Assembly (NCBI GenBank): GCA_023055505.1
Contig: JALIRH010000038.1
Coordinates: 5,774,327-5,838,326 of the forward strand
DNA from: Callipepla californica brunnescens
Taxonomy: Eukaryota > Chordata > Aves > Galliformes > Odontophoridae
Reading direction: 5' to 3'
Length of the DNA stretch: 64,000 nt
This document shows, piece by piece, positions 24,300 through 36,800 of the stretch. The notes below the pieces were generated by a model. That model worked only from the letters and a program-made list of their open reading frames with translations, searched no databases and had not been told where the DNA came from. Each line of letters begins with the position of its first letter. Positions within the stretch are counted from its first letter, which is position 1. The position numbers and the translations under genes are program-made.

Positions 24300-24827
24300 T
24301 ACATCAAAATTTATGTATAACATAATAAACATTTCTATGGAAATTACAACAGATATAAAGATCACTATAACAGTATTTGTCAGTGCAAACTGTCATCTAC
24401 AAAACAATATTTTTCAACATAGTCACCCCAATTAGCTATGCATAAAAATCTGCACCAGCAGGGGTGACCAACAGTTTCATAGCTTCTATGAAGGTGTAAT
24501 TGCTGAAATGCACCACCCACTGCCTCACTGTGCTCACATTCACTGTTTGATCTCTGTAAATGTTCGACAAGCACCAATGAATGTCTAAGGGTGCCATTTT
24601 TTCCACATGGACAAATTCAATGGTGCGCCTTTGCTTCATACCCACTTCTATGTCAGATGCCATTTTGTCAGACTGCCCCTCTTCTGCCATCAGTTGCATG
24701 GCATGAACTTGTAATGGAATATTGGCAAGAAGTTTCAGCCTCTACTGCCATACCACCAACATCCACCTCTGATGTAGTAAGTCAATACAATAAAATAGGA
24801 AGCACTACTTTCAGAGCATCTGTTGTA
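24300..24827 (-). mobile_element. Galluhop-type mariner copy 2, internally deleted
   Basis: This is a non-autonomous mariner relic of about 530 bp, transposase sense on the minus strand. The right terminal repeat is clear (about 24790-24827, aataaaataggaagcactac then ttgta); the left is decayed. The minus strand keeps an open frame from 24699: a short leader, then MASDIEVGMKQRRTIEF, HVEKMAPLDIH and VNVSTVRQWVVHFSN. This is the N-terminal helix-turn-helix DNA-binding part of a mariner transposase. It then passes to IEAMKLLVTPAGADFY, which is the extreme C-terminus. All of the catalytic D,D34D domain is missing. The deletion junction lies at about 24490-24500 and differs from those in copies 1 and 3. 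The frame is a remnant, not a working gene. Confidence 0.9.
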
Positions 24828-25889
24828 CATTGATTATAGTATTATATTTTGAGGCTGTATGTTTTTATTATAAAAGCATATCACAACATGGCTTCCAATG
24901 GGATGATATGAAATATTATGGAACAGGCTACATTTACTTATTTCTCTAACTTGTACTACTACAAGCAGTAAGGATACACCAAACATTTAAAATCTCTGAT
25001 TCAATTTTAATGTGATTCAGTTAATATAAAATCGGTCACTCAAATATTTAGTATGTAAAGCTTTTTGTCTATGCTCTTTGTAGAGCCAAAGATACAAAAA
25101 GGATACCTCTAAGGATAACTCATCTAAAGTATCTTAGACTGGGATTAATCCAAACTAACTCCAGGCTTCTAACAGATATGTATTAAAGTTCTAGTTGTAC
25201 CTTTAATCTCTCTCCTGAGACAAGAGAGAAATAAACATTTTTAGAAGATGATTCATCTGATTTATTGTATGCACCTATTTTAGGATAAAATTAATTTCTC
25301 TCTAGGCATATTCATTTATTCATACTGAGTATCAACAGAACTTTTAAGAATCAGTTGATCAGACTTGTGTGCCCATCTTCAAGACTTCTCTGTTAACATA
25401 AATGTTTCCTTACACTTCCATTCCCAACATCCTGATAAGCCAAATGACCTTGCAGAGAAGCCTGTGTCTTGCCTTTGATTATTGAATGTTTACTCTTGTT
25501 GCTTAAGTTTTTGAACAGATAAGCAAGGTAACAGACAAGATTTGCTTCTGGACAGTACACACATATAATTCCTGCGCATAATGGAATACTCTTAACAAAT
25601 TTTTTCCAGACTACTTTTAACTACTGAATTCAAGAATCTCTACACTGAACTGATAATTCTGTGCAGTATATCTGAAGATTTGTGGATGAGTTACTAAACA
25701 GAGCTATTTTGTTTCATTCTTATTTATGTAAATTATCCTGCCTGGCCTAAGCTTCCACTGAAAAACTATGACCTCCAATAGAATTTGTACCAAAAGTTAT
25801 AGCCAGTGTGGATATTCTGGATAATCTATAGACTATCAGTGGTACAGCACATATATAAATAGGAGTCTGTCTACTTATGAGCAATAGCG
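24828..25889. other. Unannotated AT-rich interval
   Basis: No gene or repeat was recognised between mariner copy 2 and the next CR1. Confidence 0.5.
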
Positions 25890-26350
25890 TCATAGAATCA
25901 TAAAAACACAGAGTCCAGCTCAGGCTGAAGAAGACCTCAAAGATCATCGAGTCCAACCATGACCCAAGCTCTAACACTGCCCTCACTCTAACAACCCTCT
26001 GCTAAATCATATCCCTGAGCACCACATCCAAATGGCTTTTAATCACATCCAGGGACAGTGACTCCACCACCTCCCTGCGGAGCCTATTCCATGCTTAACA
26101 ACCCTCTCTGCCAAGAAGTGTTTCCTGATATCTAACCTAAACTTACCCTGGTGCAACTTAAGACCATTTCTCCTTGTCCTGTCACTGTCACCAGTGAGAA
26201 GAGCCCAACCCTGCTACTGTTGCCATCACCTTTCAGGTATTGGAAGGGAGCAGTGAGGTCTCCCCTCACCTCCTCTTCCCCACACCAAACAGTCCCACCT
26301 CCTTCAGTCCCTCCTCGTAGGGCACATTTCCCCTTCCTGTCATCTCCAAT
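25890..26350 (-). mobile_element. CR1 LINE 3' region, antisense
   Basis: Antisense CR1 with its tail at the left (tcatagaatcataaaaacac). It continues through aagatcatcgagtccaacca, gggacagtgactccaccacc, tgtttcctgatatctaacct and tctccttgtcctgtcactgt. It ends in the complement of the ORF2 C-terminus around ggtctcccctcacctcctct and ccttcagtccctcctcgtag. It is reasonably well preserved but carries no usable ORF. The short proline/serine-rich and glycine-rich frames across 26130-26380 are translations of this element. Confidence 0.93.
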
Positions 26351-27358
26351 AGTCATCCTATGTTTCTCTTACAGTTAAATGGCAGAGGATAATGTACTTC
26401 ATCAGTTTTTGGTGTCTACAGTAGAACAAGACGAGTTGTTCCATATGGTTCTTGGTTTTCTCCTCTGACTGTAACAGAAGTCTAGGGTTTCTTTTTGCAA
26501 TGTCTTCACTGTAGATACATTGAATTAGTGAGATTACTGTCACCCTCCATCTAAAACATTAAGCATTTCTGATTTTTCATACGGTAGAAACATGGGATGG
26601 CTAATACTGACCCAATCTGCTTTCACAGCTCAGTCCTCAAAATACACCAAAGTTACAAAGATAGGGATTCTGAGTAAAGAAGTCAAAAACCTTGAACCAA
26701 GAGGAGTCTGCAGGGAGAAAAAAGGGCAAATGTTCTATGTGCTGCTGATGTCTTAGGCCCTTTCTGTCACCAGGAATGTGATAAATAACAATGTCCCAGT
26801 GATACTGGGAAGTGGACCACAGCCCACACTACAAAGGGGAGTAAAAAGTTCTTATGCTCAGCCTGAAAATAAGATAAATTTTCTTCTTGACTTCAAATTT
26901 TGCAAAATGATTGATGAAACACCATTGACCAAAACTTTTAAACTAAGTAGCTAAGCAACCTGTGTCTGAAAAATGCTTCCTTCTCGTTTAGAATAGGGAT
27001 GAGCACGGTATATCTGCAGAAGAAGCCAATTTCTGTTTCTGAGAAAGAGAATAGGGGAAAAGTTGTTCATCAAAAGAAGATTATACACTTTTCTGTAACC
27101 TTGCAGAAAAACACCTGAAGCCTGTGTATTTGAACTATCCCTGTGCAATACAAATCAAGTACAAGATATTCCTAGTATTTTAACTCATTCTTTCATCATA
27201 TGGATGTACAGTTCCATTTACATGAAGATGCTAATAGTTCTTTATTTTTAGTCTGTCTTTTGTGTCCCTGGGATGGCTATACATGCTGTGGGTAATTCTA
27301 CAAACTGAAGAGATATTTATACTGCTGTAACCAAAAGCAGGTAATGACAACCTCTAAT
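26351..27358. other. Unannotated AT-rich interval
   Basis: No gene or recognisable transposon was seen. Confidence 0.5.
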
Positions 27359-27420
27359 ATAAAATAAAATAAAATAAAATAAAATAAAATAAAATAAAAT
27401 AAAATAAAATAAAATAAAAA
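27359..27420 (+). repeat. (AAAAT)12 microsatellite
   Basis: About twelve perfect units of the AAAAT pentamer, without interruption, lie roughly 30 bases before mariner copy 3. A perfect array of this length is likely length-polymorphic. Confidence 0.95.
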
Positions 27421-27446
27421 TGTTAAAGATTAACAAATACAAATAT

Positions 27447-28095
27447 CTGCTGTTAGTTGCTCAGGTAGTATCCCAGATGCCATGACCAATGCCTAGTCAG
27501 GTCAGAGAGTGAACATGTAGCATAATGCAATTGTATGGAGAATGAACCTTCCCACCAATGTCCTGTTACATTTGATTGCTGTGTGACAGATGGTAGAAGA
27601 GGGGCAGTCTAACAAAATCACAACTGATACGGAACTGTGGATGAAGCAAAGGTGTGTCACTGAATTACTCGTGAAAAAAATGGCATCCATAGATATTCAT
27701 TGATGCTTGCTGAACATTTATGGAGACCAAATAGTGGATGTGAGAAAGGTGAGGCAGTGGGTGGTGTATTTCAGCAGCTGTGACAGTGAAGTGAAAGACC
27801 AGCCATTTTCTAGATAGCCATGCACAGCTGTCACACTACAAAATGAAGAGTGTCTCCATCACCTCATATGCACAACTCAGCAGAGTACAACCAGGAACCT
27901 GTGTACAGAGCTGAATATTGGTTTCAATTTGCTGGCAACATACACAGCTAATGGTGGTGGCTATGTTGAAAAATAGTGTTTTGTAGCCGAGAATGTGCTC
28001 TATCAAATAGCATTGTTGTACTTTTTGTTTGATGTAATTTCCATTGAAATAAACAAATAAATGTGAGACATTACTTTCAGAAAAACCTATGCATA
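27447..28095 (+). mobile_element. Galluhop-type mariner copy 3, internally deleted, sense
   Basis: This is a non-autonomous mariner of about 650 bp in the opposite orientation to copies 1 and 2. The right terminal repeat is recognisable (about 28057-28095, with gagacattactttcag); the left is degraded. The plus strand reads TELWMKQRCVTELL, MASIDIH, DVRKVRQWVVYFSSCDSEVK, a stop, then PCTAVTLQNEECLHHLI, LCTELNIGFN, and finally TANGGGYVEK with a stop codon. It keeps both N-terminal helix-turn-helix segments and joins them to the last residues of the transposase. The catalytic domain is deleted, at a different junction (near 27940-27945) from copies 1 and 2. It is inactive. Confidence 0.9.
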
Positions 28096-29462
28096 TAAGC
28101 TGATATTTCCACTTCAACCAAAAATAAAAACCATTACTAGAAGAAGTTTCCATTATTTTTTCATATAGGCAACAAGTTACAACTAACTCAGTGTGATGTA
28201 GCCATTATGTAAAAGGTCTTTAAATCAGCATGTTGTGATCCCAGACTAAGCTGTTGCAAGCTAATGGCAATGTTACCACAGAAACAAGATAAGAAGCAGA
28301 AAGGGCTTGAAAACTTAATTGTGAAATATCTGGAAGAAAACTTATCACTACTGTCTTGAATGAAATATTAAGTCCATCTTGTGTGCTTGGATGGCTTTGT
28401 CTCACCTCTGATCTCACATTTGGATCTTATCAACAACAACAAACGAAAAAATTGTCTAAAATTTGTTAGCTACGGTTGCTGATGGAATAAATACATTTTA
28501 TGGTGTAAAGAGATGAGGGGATACATTTGTAAAATAACTATTCCTTTCCAGTCCCACATATACATGCTTTTTCAAGTCCCTTCCTACATGCTATGGGGCT
28601 AATACTGCTGAAGATTACAGATCCAAATAATTACTGATTTTTTTTTTATATTTATTTTTGGTTTTATATGCAATACATTTTCTGTGTTACATCCACTCCC
28701 TTGGTAGCTCAAATTTTCACAAAACTGCCTGGCAAGTGAATGGCTACAGTTTGTCCCTGTTGTGTTCTTTTCCAAGCTTTAGCTGAGCAATTAATGAACA
28801 AATCAAATAAATTGGAGCTGTTGTATTTTCCTCCAGATGCAAATGTGAAGGGTACTTTTTAAAATCCTTTTATATTTGTGCCTCATACTCTGGGGAGGAA
28901 GTACAGACTTCAAGTTCTAAATTACTCATTCCTGCTGACATCAGATATATGCCCCAAGGAGTTCATTTTCAGCTCAACAGACAGGACTTTTACTGTGTAC
29001 ATTCATTTCTAAATAGAAAATAATATAATATAGCACTTTCCAACAATCTCTCACAGGTGCTTTAGCATTTATAAGGAAAGAGCTAAAAAGGATCTAAGAA
29101 TTGATACCTTCTTTTTCACACAGAGCATCTAACAGAAACTACCATTTTATGGAGCTCAAATTTCCCTCACTAGCTTAAGCTTTCTGCTGGTGAAGAATTC
29201 CTAATACTAAATTAGATCAAACAAATTATAGCATCAGTCTAGACATTCACATAAAATCCTTTTGAAGCTTACTTCAATTCTTCCCAATCTCAGTGCTGCA
29301 GTACTGCTTCAAATTCTAGTTATTTTTATTAAGACATCATGCATTATCATAAGATCTAGGGGATCCCAGCTTCTGGAATTGAACAGGAGAAATTCAGAGT
29401 TTTAAAACGTATTGATATTCTATTTATAGAGAAAAAAATCTAGAAATATACACCAATATTCA
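28096..29462. other. Unannotated AT-rich interval
   Basis: No gene was recognised. It is a mixture of T-rich runs and ordinary AT-rich DNA. Confidence 0.5.
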
Positions 29463-29793
29463 AAATCACAGAATCACGGAATTTTAGGGGTTGGAAGGGA
29501 CCTCCAGAGATCATGGAGTCCAACCCCCTGCCAAAGCAGCTCCCTAGCCCAGGTTGCACAGGTAGGCATCCAGGCGGCTCTTGAACCTCTCCAGAGAAGG
29601 AGACTCCACCACCTCTCTCTGTGCAGCCTGTGCCAGTGCTCCGTCACTGCACTGTGGAGAAGTTCCCACACACATTTGTGCAGAACTTCCTATGCTTCAG
29701 TTTGTGGCCATTTCCCCTCGTCCTGTCGCTACACACCGCTGAGAAGAGTCCAGACTCACCCCTTTGCCTCCTGCACCTTAGATATTTATAGTC
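29463..29793 (-). mobile_element. CR1 LINE 3' UTR, antisense, young subfamily
   Basis: An antisense CR1 with a clean tail (aaatcacagaatcacggaat) followed by ggggttggaagggacctcca. It runs through the full 3' UTR and stops near the ORF2 stop region. Over 29588-29758 it matches the sense CR1 at 5055-5225 with only three mismatches seen by eye in about 171 positions. Shared diagnostic words include the complement of actgaagcataggaagttct. The copy is 5'-truncated soon afterwards, so no coding remnant is present. The tryptophan-rich minus-strand frame across it is a translation of CR1 UTR and is not a gene. Confidence 0.95.
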
Positions 29794-30618
29794 ACATACG
29801 TCGTTGAATTTAACTCAGTTGTGTTTTTCATTAATACAACTCCTTTGCCTTTCCCTGCCAATTTTTCTTCCCCAGGACCCAGTCATACTGTTAACAACAG
29901 ATTTCATTTTTGTCCAAATGCTGAAAGTATAAAAGTAGCCCCAGAACAACATCTGATCGAGGCTGTTTCATTCATACTTCAAATACTATGTTTAAATGTA
30001 TTTTATTTTCTCCTTTTTTCCTTTGCTTAAAGCCATGGTAGATAATAAAAGACTAGTTAATATAAAGCAACTATTAGGTCAGAAATTTTCCATCATTCAC
30101 GATTTTATATACTTCCTACTCTCATAACAGTCCAGTTCATTTTTATTCTAACTTGTCCAAAAGGGAAGCTGAAACTTCCTGAATGTTCCCACTGGCAATG
30201 CCAAGAAGGCTTTCAGTACATCTATCTGATTGCCACATTGATCTGAGAGGAAGGGTTGGGCAAAGACCACCCCTACTCATTTTAAATGGTCCATTAAGCA
30301 GCTGTATGAAAGCAACAAGTTTTAACATTACCAATTCTGTTATACCAAGGGTTGACTTCAAGGGCTAGTAAGATATAACCTTTCCTTTCTCAAAGACTAA
30401 ATGTACTTCCAAGGCACTTCAACAAACACTGACATAACATGCCATTTAAACCCAACATTAGATCTCCAGAGGAAATCTCACTACTGGTATTGCTTTACTG
30501 CAAGTGGAACATCATTATATTAATGTTGTTTCAAATCACTGATATGCATGTGTCCACAATGACCAGTGTCATTTCTCAAAGACACCTGATTATTCAAAAA
30601 ATATATAAGTAATAATTG

Positions 30619-30667
30619 AAACAAACAAACAAACAAATAAACAAACAAACAAGCAAACAAAAACAAC
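30619..30667 (+). repeat. (AAAC)n microsatellite
   Basis: About twelve imperfect units of AAAC with two substitutions (aaat, aagc). The 61-codon K/Q/N-rich frame reading through it is an artefact of the repeat. Confidence 0.92.
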
Positions 30668-33520
30668 AGGAAAAACTATTAAATGAATTGTGCATTCTGG
30701 CAAAGAACAGGATCAACAAGTTGCAGTCAGACCTGCCACCCCTGAAGCTTTTATTTTGTCATTCCGAAAGAAGATATGCAAGCTGGTTTGGTTCTTACTA
30801 ACTTCTATCAAAAGCTTTGCCTCATGGTTCTTTATATTAATTCACAGACTGTTAAATGATTTGGTGCAAAGCAAATGGAAAGTTAATTTTGTGATGTGGC
30901 ACCAAAAGCAACAATTTAGAGCAGGGATTAAGGGTTGGAACATCTCAGGAAAACTTCTAGAACAGGTCCATTATAGCTACAGCATTTCACAATAACTGTA
31001 TCAGTGATCAAAGAAGACACAGCCTTTCTTAAGAACTTGAGAAAATTCATACAGTCTCCCCCTCCCACTTATTTTACCAAAGGAAGTAAGGAGAATGTTT
31101 TAATAGGAATGAATAAAATTTATTGTCAGAAGTAGAATAACTGAAAATTTTGAATTGCACACTTCTAATAAGACATCAGAATGGTAGACTGGTATTTTTC
31201 TTTGTATGTAAGATATGTATTTTCAACAGAATATGCATCATTTTATATGTTCTTAAATCTAATTCATTTTCTTTGTTCCTGAAGGCTACCATCTCAACAA
31301 TAAAACCTTGTATCTTCTACCTCTAGCTTGACATTGTAATTGATGTTAGTATTTAAGGTGGAGAGAGATGAAAAAATAAACCTGATGGAAACAGTAATGC
31401 CAATAGTTAACTGGATTCTTTCTCTTTCACATACCTGAGCACAGAGGGACTTAACTACCAGTCATCTATACATGCAGCCACTATAAAACCACCTTTCTGA
31501 CTGCGTAACTCCACTGTATTTTTTTTTCTCCCTCTCTTTACATCCTCTCTTTCTTTTGGCCTTCCCATGCTGACCAGCTAAGAGTTGTTCATTTAGTTTC
31601 ACCAGTTTTGTGCAAGCCAGGAGATCTCTGCACAAAAAAAACAACACAGTGCGATCAAGATCCGAACCTGGAAGTCCAGGTCAGAAGACAATGATCTAAA
31701 TATATATATTCAAAAAAACACCCTACAATCTTACTTAGATTGTCCATTTTTCTTTCTAATGTGTGAACACCAGTTAAGATACTCCAGAAATAAACAGTAA
31801 AACAAAAAAAAATAGAACAAACAAACCAAAAAGGCAAATAATTTCAATATCCACTACATCGTGTCTAGTCATTATTTCAATCTTCTATGGGAGAATTTCA
31901 TTCAGAATCCTTGTTTATGTTCTCTTCTATGCATGAAGTCATAGGTGTCTTGAGGAGCCTGGATCAGGAGCAGAGATATCCTAAGCTTCATATGCTGAGA
32001 AAACATAAGCACTTTTAAACTATCACTACAGTACAGGTCCATGAGACTAAAGATTATTAATATCACCCTCAACTTCTTTAAGAGGAGAGGTGAAATATCT
32101 CCCATATTAGCAATTGTTTTAGGGAAATAAATAGCTAAGAGTGGTTGCTTCATTTTCTATTTTATTCTATTATTAAAATAACACAAAAGGATAATAATAA
32201 AAATAATGTAAATTAATGCTATGAATTAAAAATCTCCCTGGTATTTCACAGCATGCCTTCATGTTTTTTGATGACTAAATTTCTGTGCTTTCATACTGAT
32301 TGCTCCTGAAACATCTGGTAAACAGGATGTAGCATATTCTGTTCCATTTTCCAAGGACTCAAAGTCTAAGTAATTCAAGCTTGGAGCAGAAGAATCACTC
32401 CAGTACTGCTCATTGCTGTCAAAGATTAATTTTTACTAGCCACTTAGGGGGCACAGGAGTGCATTACAGCGTACACTATTATTCAAGTTCAGCAGAATAA
32501 AATCCATCATTTCTGAGGAGGGTAAAAATGCTTTTTATTAGAGCCATTCACATAGCTCTGTAATTCAAAGACATATACCATCTCACCTTTCTCATTTACC
32601 ATTGTCTTTTTTTTGTCTCACTAGAAAAAGTTTATTAGTTTGCACAAAACACTTCTTAATGAGTGCTAATTGAGAGCAAATTAATTTATTTCACTAGTTA
32701 TGCATGTTTATTTCTTGAGAAGGGACAAAAATTCATCTTCTTTTGTGTGTTTAATGCTAGCAAGACTTTGTTTAAAGGAAAGCAACTGTGATACCCATTG
32801 TGCCCTCAAAGGTTAAAATAGTAAGAAACACATCACATAAACGTTTTGTGAAGTGTATTGGAAAATTAGGCTGCAGTATAATAACATTCCCTCTGTTTTT
32901 AATGGGTGAATGAGGGGGAGAAGGGGTTTCAATCTTATTAGGAAACATTCTCAGTGGTACCACAGTCTCCACAGCAATTTAATTTAACATGTGGCAAACC
33001 ACTTTATATTTCTTTTCCTGATTCAGCAAGCTCCTCAAATATCAGTCTCATTTCAGATGTTTGGGTAGTGCCATGGAAGTCAAGTTTAGAAGATATAATA
33101 AATTATCTTCCTAAAGTGAGAGCCTTCATTTGGATATGGAACAGTTGAAGAAATTTCACTAAGATTTGAATTTTTAAACAGCTATTTTTTTCCAGTCCTC
33201 CATACTGTTATTCTAATGGCTTAGTCTTTCTTCATGAACTGATGCTGCAGTTTGCCTTCCTTTTCAGTGAGGCAGAACATACTCTTCCTTGCCTTATTAG
33301 CAAGTTTTTTGGGTTTTGGTCTTTTTTTTATTTTGTTTTGTTTTGGTTTAACAAAGTAGGTTTTGAAATATCAACTCCTCTCTGAAAATTTACTTTGAAA
33401 ATAGAGTCAGAGAAACATGGGGAAATTTGTGTTTCTTCTTACAAAGCCTGCTTGGGAAATAAAAATACTTCTCAGATCTGAGTAATGGAAGGATGTTGAG
33501 CCTATATGCAAGTTTCTCAA

Positions 33521-33542
33521 TTTTTTTTTTTTTTTTTTTTTT
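33521..33542 (+). repeat. Poly-T run (22 T)
   Basis: An uninterrupted run of 22 T, with a T/G-rich stretch about 200 bases earlier (33305-33350, ttttg words). No retrotransposed body was recognised on its flank. Confidence 0.85.
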
Positions 33543-35100
33543 ATGAAGATAAGGTGAAGGAATGGGGTAAAAACTACCTTCACATGATGGGAATCATTTT
33601 AGTTAGCACAGACACACCCACCACATCATGCCCTCTTCATTCAGCCACAGCTTTCTGCCCCAGTAGTAATAAGTGATACCAAATTATTTCCAACCTCAGA
33701 GGCATCGAACTGATTCATCGGAAATATGTGAGTTTTAAACAGAACTCTCTGAGCATGAAAAATGAGATGAGCTTTGGTTAAAGTGCTTTCATTATATAAA
33801 ATCTCTTGAAATAAATATAGCAACAGAAAGGAAGCTCCATATTTCCTTCCACGTGGCGTGGCTGCTGTGTCCAGCAGGCAAAAGGGAACTGTTTTACACT
33901 CACGACCACCAGAATATTCTTGGAAAATTGTCATCGCTCACAGCCAAGCTTCAGTCACTGCTGCTGATAGGGAAAGCCCCTGAGGACAGGTCTTGAAATA
34001 ATGAAAGTGCTGCTGAGACAAAATGGCCCGGGGCTGTAGATTTTTAAGCTGTACTCATTTATTTTTTTAAATCACTTTGGTTAACCTCCACTCTGTCACA
34101 TTGCTTTCAAGTCAATTTAGACTTACATATCAAGGTCTAAATGTAAAGAATATATAAACCAGGTCAGCACAAGCTCTTGGGGAAGGCAGGATTCAGGTAA
34201 ACAACCACTTTCTGGGGAAGATGAATCTAAATAACTGCATGCATAAAATGCTGCATTAAAGAAAAAGGAGTATGAACACTTTCCCCCCTACTAATACTAC
34301 ATCAACATTACTGATTAACAGGCAATTTTCACAGTTTCTGTCCATCCGTGCTACAGGCTCATCTCTGTCTTGTGAATGAACCAGATCTCTTAAGTCTGGC
34401 AAATTTATTCTTGAAATATCACAAAGATGTCCTGACTCCACTCAGACTAAAAGCCACTTCAATAGGCCAAATCCCAGAAATTTACGCAATACCAGTAGTG
34501 ACTGGGAATTAAGCTCACCAAAAATTGCATTCAAACATAAATCAAATAAGGGTAGAAAAAAATGACCTATATTATTTGATTCTTCCATTTTTTCTTGCAG
34601 TCAGTAATAGAACCTCTGAAAATACGGGTGTGCAATTTTTATGGCACATATGATAGTTCTAACTCATGAAAGATTTTTTCTCATTTGAAGCTCGAAAATC
34701 TGTCAATTATTCTCTAAGCCGGCCTCAGAAGCAGATTCCTAAATATCTTCTGTTCCTTCCTTACACTCTACAACCTCACATTTTCTATGTTTAGAAGTAA
34801 TTAGATTTGTTTACCTTGCACAGCAACTCAACCCAAATGAATACAGAGTTGAACCCACTCTTGCAAATACATGTTTGCACGCTCTGATTTCCATTTAAAC
34901 AGTGGCCAATTAAATCTTTGTGAGCAGAAGTACATACTCACAGCCCTTGAAATTTCCAGGTAGATGTGTAACGTATGCAATCAGTTCATGTTATTGTTTT
35001 CTAAGTAGAACTCAGAGCACAACAACATTGTCCTTTCAACAGTGAAACCTGCCTGTCACATTCGCGAGCACATACGTGATGTAACATAATGTTCTTGAAT

Positions 35101-36800
35101 CTTCCTGTTGTCTCCTAGAGCTGTTCAGCATAACACATTAGAATCATGTAGAGGAGAGCTAACACGCTTTAGATCCTAGCTGTTCCTGCAGCCATCATGC
35201 AGAAAAAATCACCCGAACTGATGAGGAACCTCCAGTGACATGCAACTGGCAGAGAAGTTCTCGGTTTTGGGTGGCTTCCAAGGTCTCCCCATGCACTGAC
35301 AGTGTCCAGCTGCCCTTGCTGCTGTTGGCATCTGCTGCATGTTAGTTAAGGCTGCCTGCCTGCAGACCGCTCTCTATACCCAAGGGTTCCAGCCAGGCAC
35401 TTAAACAACCACTGATCGAGGGAGTGCAAGAGCAGCTCAATTCCTCCTTTTCAGTCCAAATTCTCAGATGTGCTTCGTGTTTTTGGGCCACAGTGGAAGT
35501 TCTGAATCAGAAGCTCAAATTCCAGGGCAATGTAAGCAGTGTTGTAAGCCACTGCGTGGGCGTAAGCAACTACAGGTCAGTGGGAGATAAAGGCAGGGGA
35601 TGAGAAAAGGAAAAGGGAACAGAAAGAAGGACTGAAAGAAGTACTGACGGGAGTACGCCTAATGTGATGTTTTGGGGAGAACACATGCTGTTCTCTCTCC
35701 TAAGGTGAGGAGGAGGCAGCTGCAGTTTTGCTACCACCGGGACCCATACCATTCTCAGAGTCCCATGTCAGGCTGCTAAATGGAGTTAAGCAGCATCTGT
35801 GCTGGTTTGAATGACAGCACATTGCCTCTAGGAGCTCCTGCTGGGCTGCACACCTCAGCGCTACTTCTAAGCCAAAGCAATGACGTTATGCACTATCTTG
35901 CCTGGAGATGTTTTTAATTTGGTTTGATTTCTCTCAGAGGCAGGATTAGAAAGCTGGAGTTCGAGGCCCCCTGCCTCATGCTGACACCACTGTACCTCAC
36001 CTCTCTCATATTGCTATGTTGCATAGGTTGAAGGAGTCCTCCTTAGCAATGGGACAAAAGGACAGGAAAACAAAAAGCCTCAATACTTTCCTTTCAAAGC
36101 TATCACTGGCAGAAAAATATGATTCAAACTTTGCCTGCTGAGTTCCAAAGAGAGGCAACAGTTCAAATTTGCAAGTTGTTCAGCCTGGCTTTATAAAAAG
36201 TTCCCCCAGCAGAACGAACGCACTTAAAATTGACTCCTTTTTGAAAGTCTAACACTTTTTATCTGGGATGAAAGAGCGTAGACTACTTACAGTCAAAAAA
36301 CTGATATAATGCAGCATGTAGAGTGTGCACTGCCAAGCTCTGCAAAGTTTTATTTCTGAACAATTACAAAGGAGACGGGTAAAACCAAATGTGGAAACCT
36401 TTCCAACAACTTTATGGATTGAATACATCCCTTATTCTTTGGGTTAGCCTATTGCTGATACTAATAGGATACCCACTGGTATCTCCATGGAAATTGGTAT
36501 TTCTTGAATTAATCAGCAATGCTTTAGGTGTGTTCTGCTTCTTCCTTAAAAGAAGAACCCTAGGAATCAACAGTGCTGCCCATTCCAAAACATCTTCCTT
36601 CATCTTGTTAAGTGTAGCTCTTGCAGCAGAAATAATGCCTCTCTTTAACAGCATCTTACAGCATATAAAAGAGCACAGCTGTGACGAGGCTGGCAGTAGC
36701 GAAGTTCCACTGGAACAAAGTCCTCAAAAGGGAGAAGCAAGAGAATGAGCTGGTAGATTTGGTAGCAGCATTGTTACCTCAGGAAAAGAAAACTTCTAAT
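35101..36800. other. GC-richer, repeat-free stretch with a small membrane-like frame
   Basis: By eye this interval is noticeably less AT-rich than its surroundings and holds no recognised repeat. The plus strand has a TATA-like ctttataaaaag near 36189-36200, then a 119-codon open frame at 36389-36748. Its predicted product starts MWKPFQQLYG and has two hydrophobic stretches (about residues 15-52 and 71-86) and a polar, acidic C-terminus. No family was recognised, the start context is weak, and frames of this size occur by chance. It is reported as a region to test, not as a gene. Confidence 0.25.

Larger units (their letters stand above)
29794..35100. other. Unannotated AT-rich interval
   Basis: No gene was supported. 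Simple repeats inside it are listed separately (30619, 33521). A weak tRNA-like B-box word on the minus strand at about 31655-31675 (ccaggttcggatct) has no convincing partner and is not called. Confidence 0.5.

Noticed and set aside
31650..31700. tRNA B-box-like word on the minus strand (ccaggttcggatct)
   Set aside because: No matching A-box at a sensible distance and no cloverleaf could be folded by eye, so neither a tRNA gene nor a SINE is supported.
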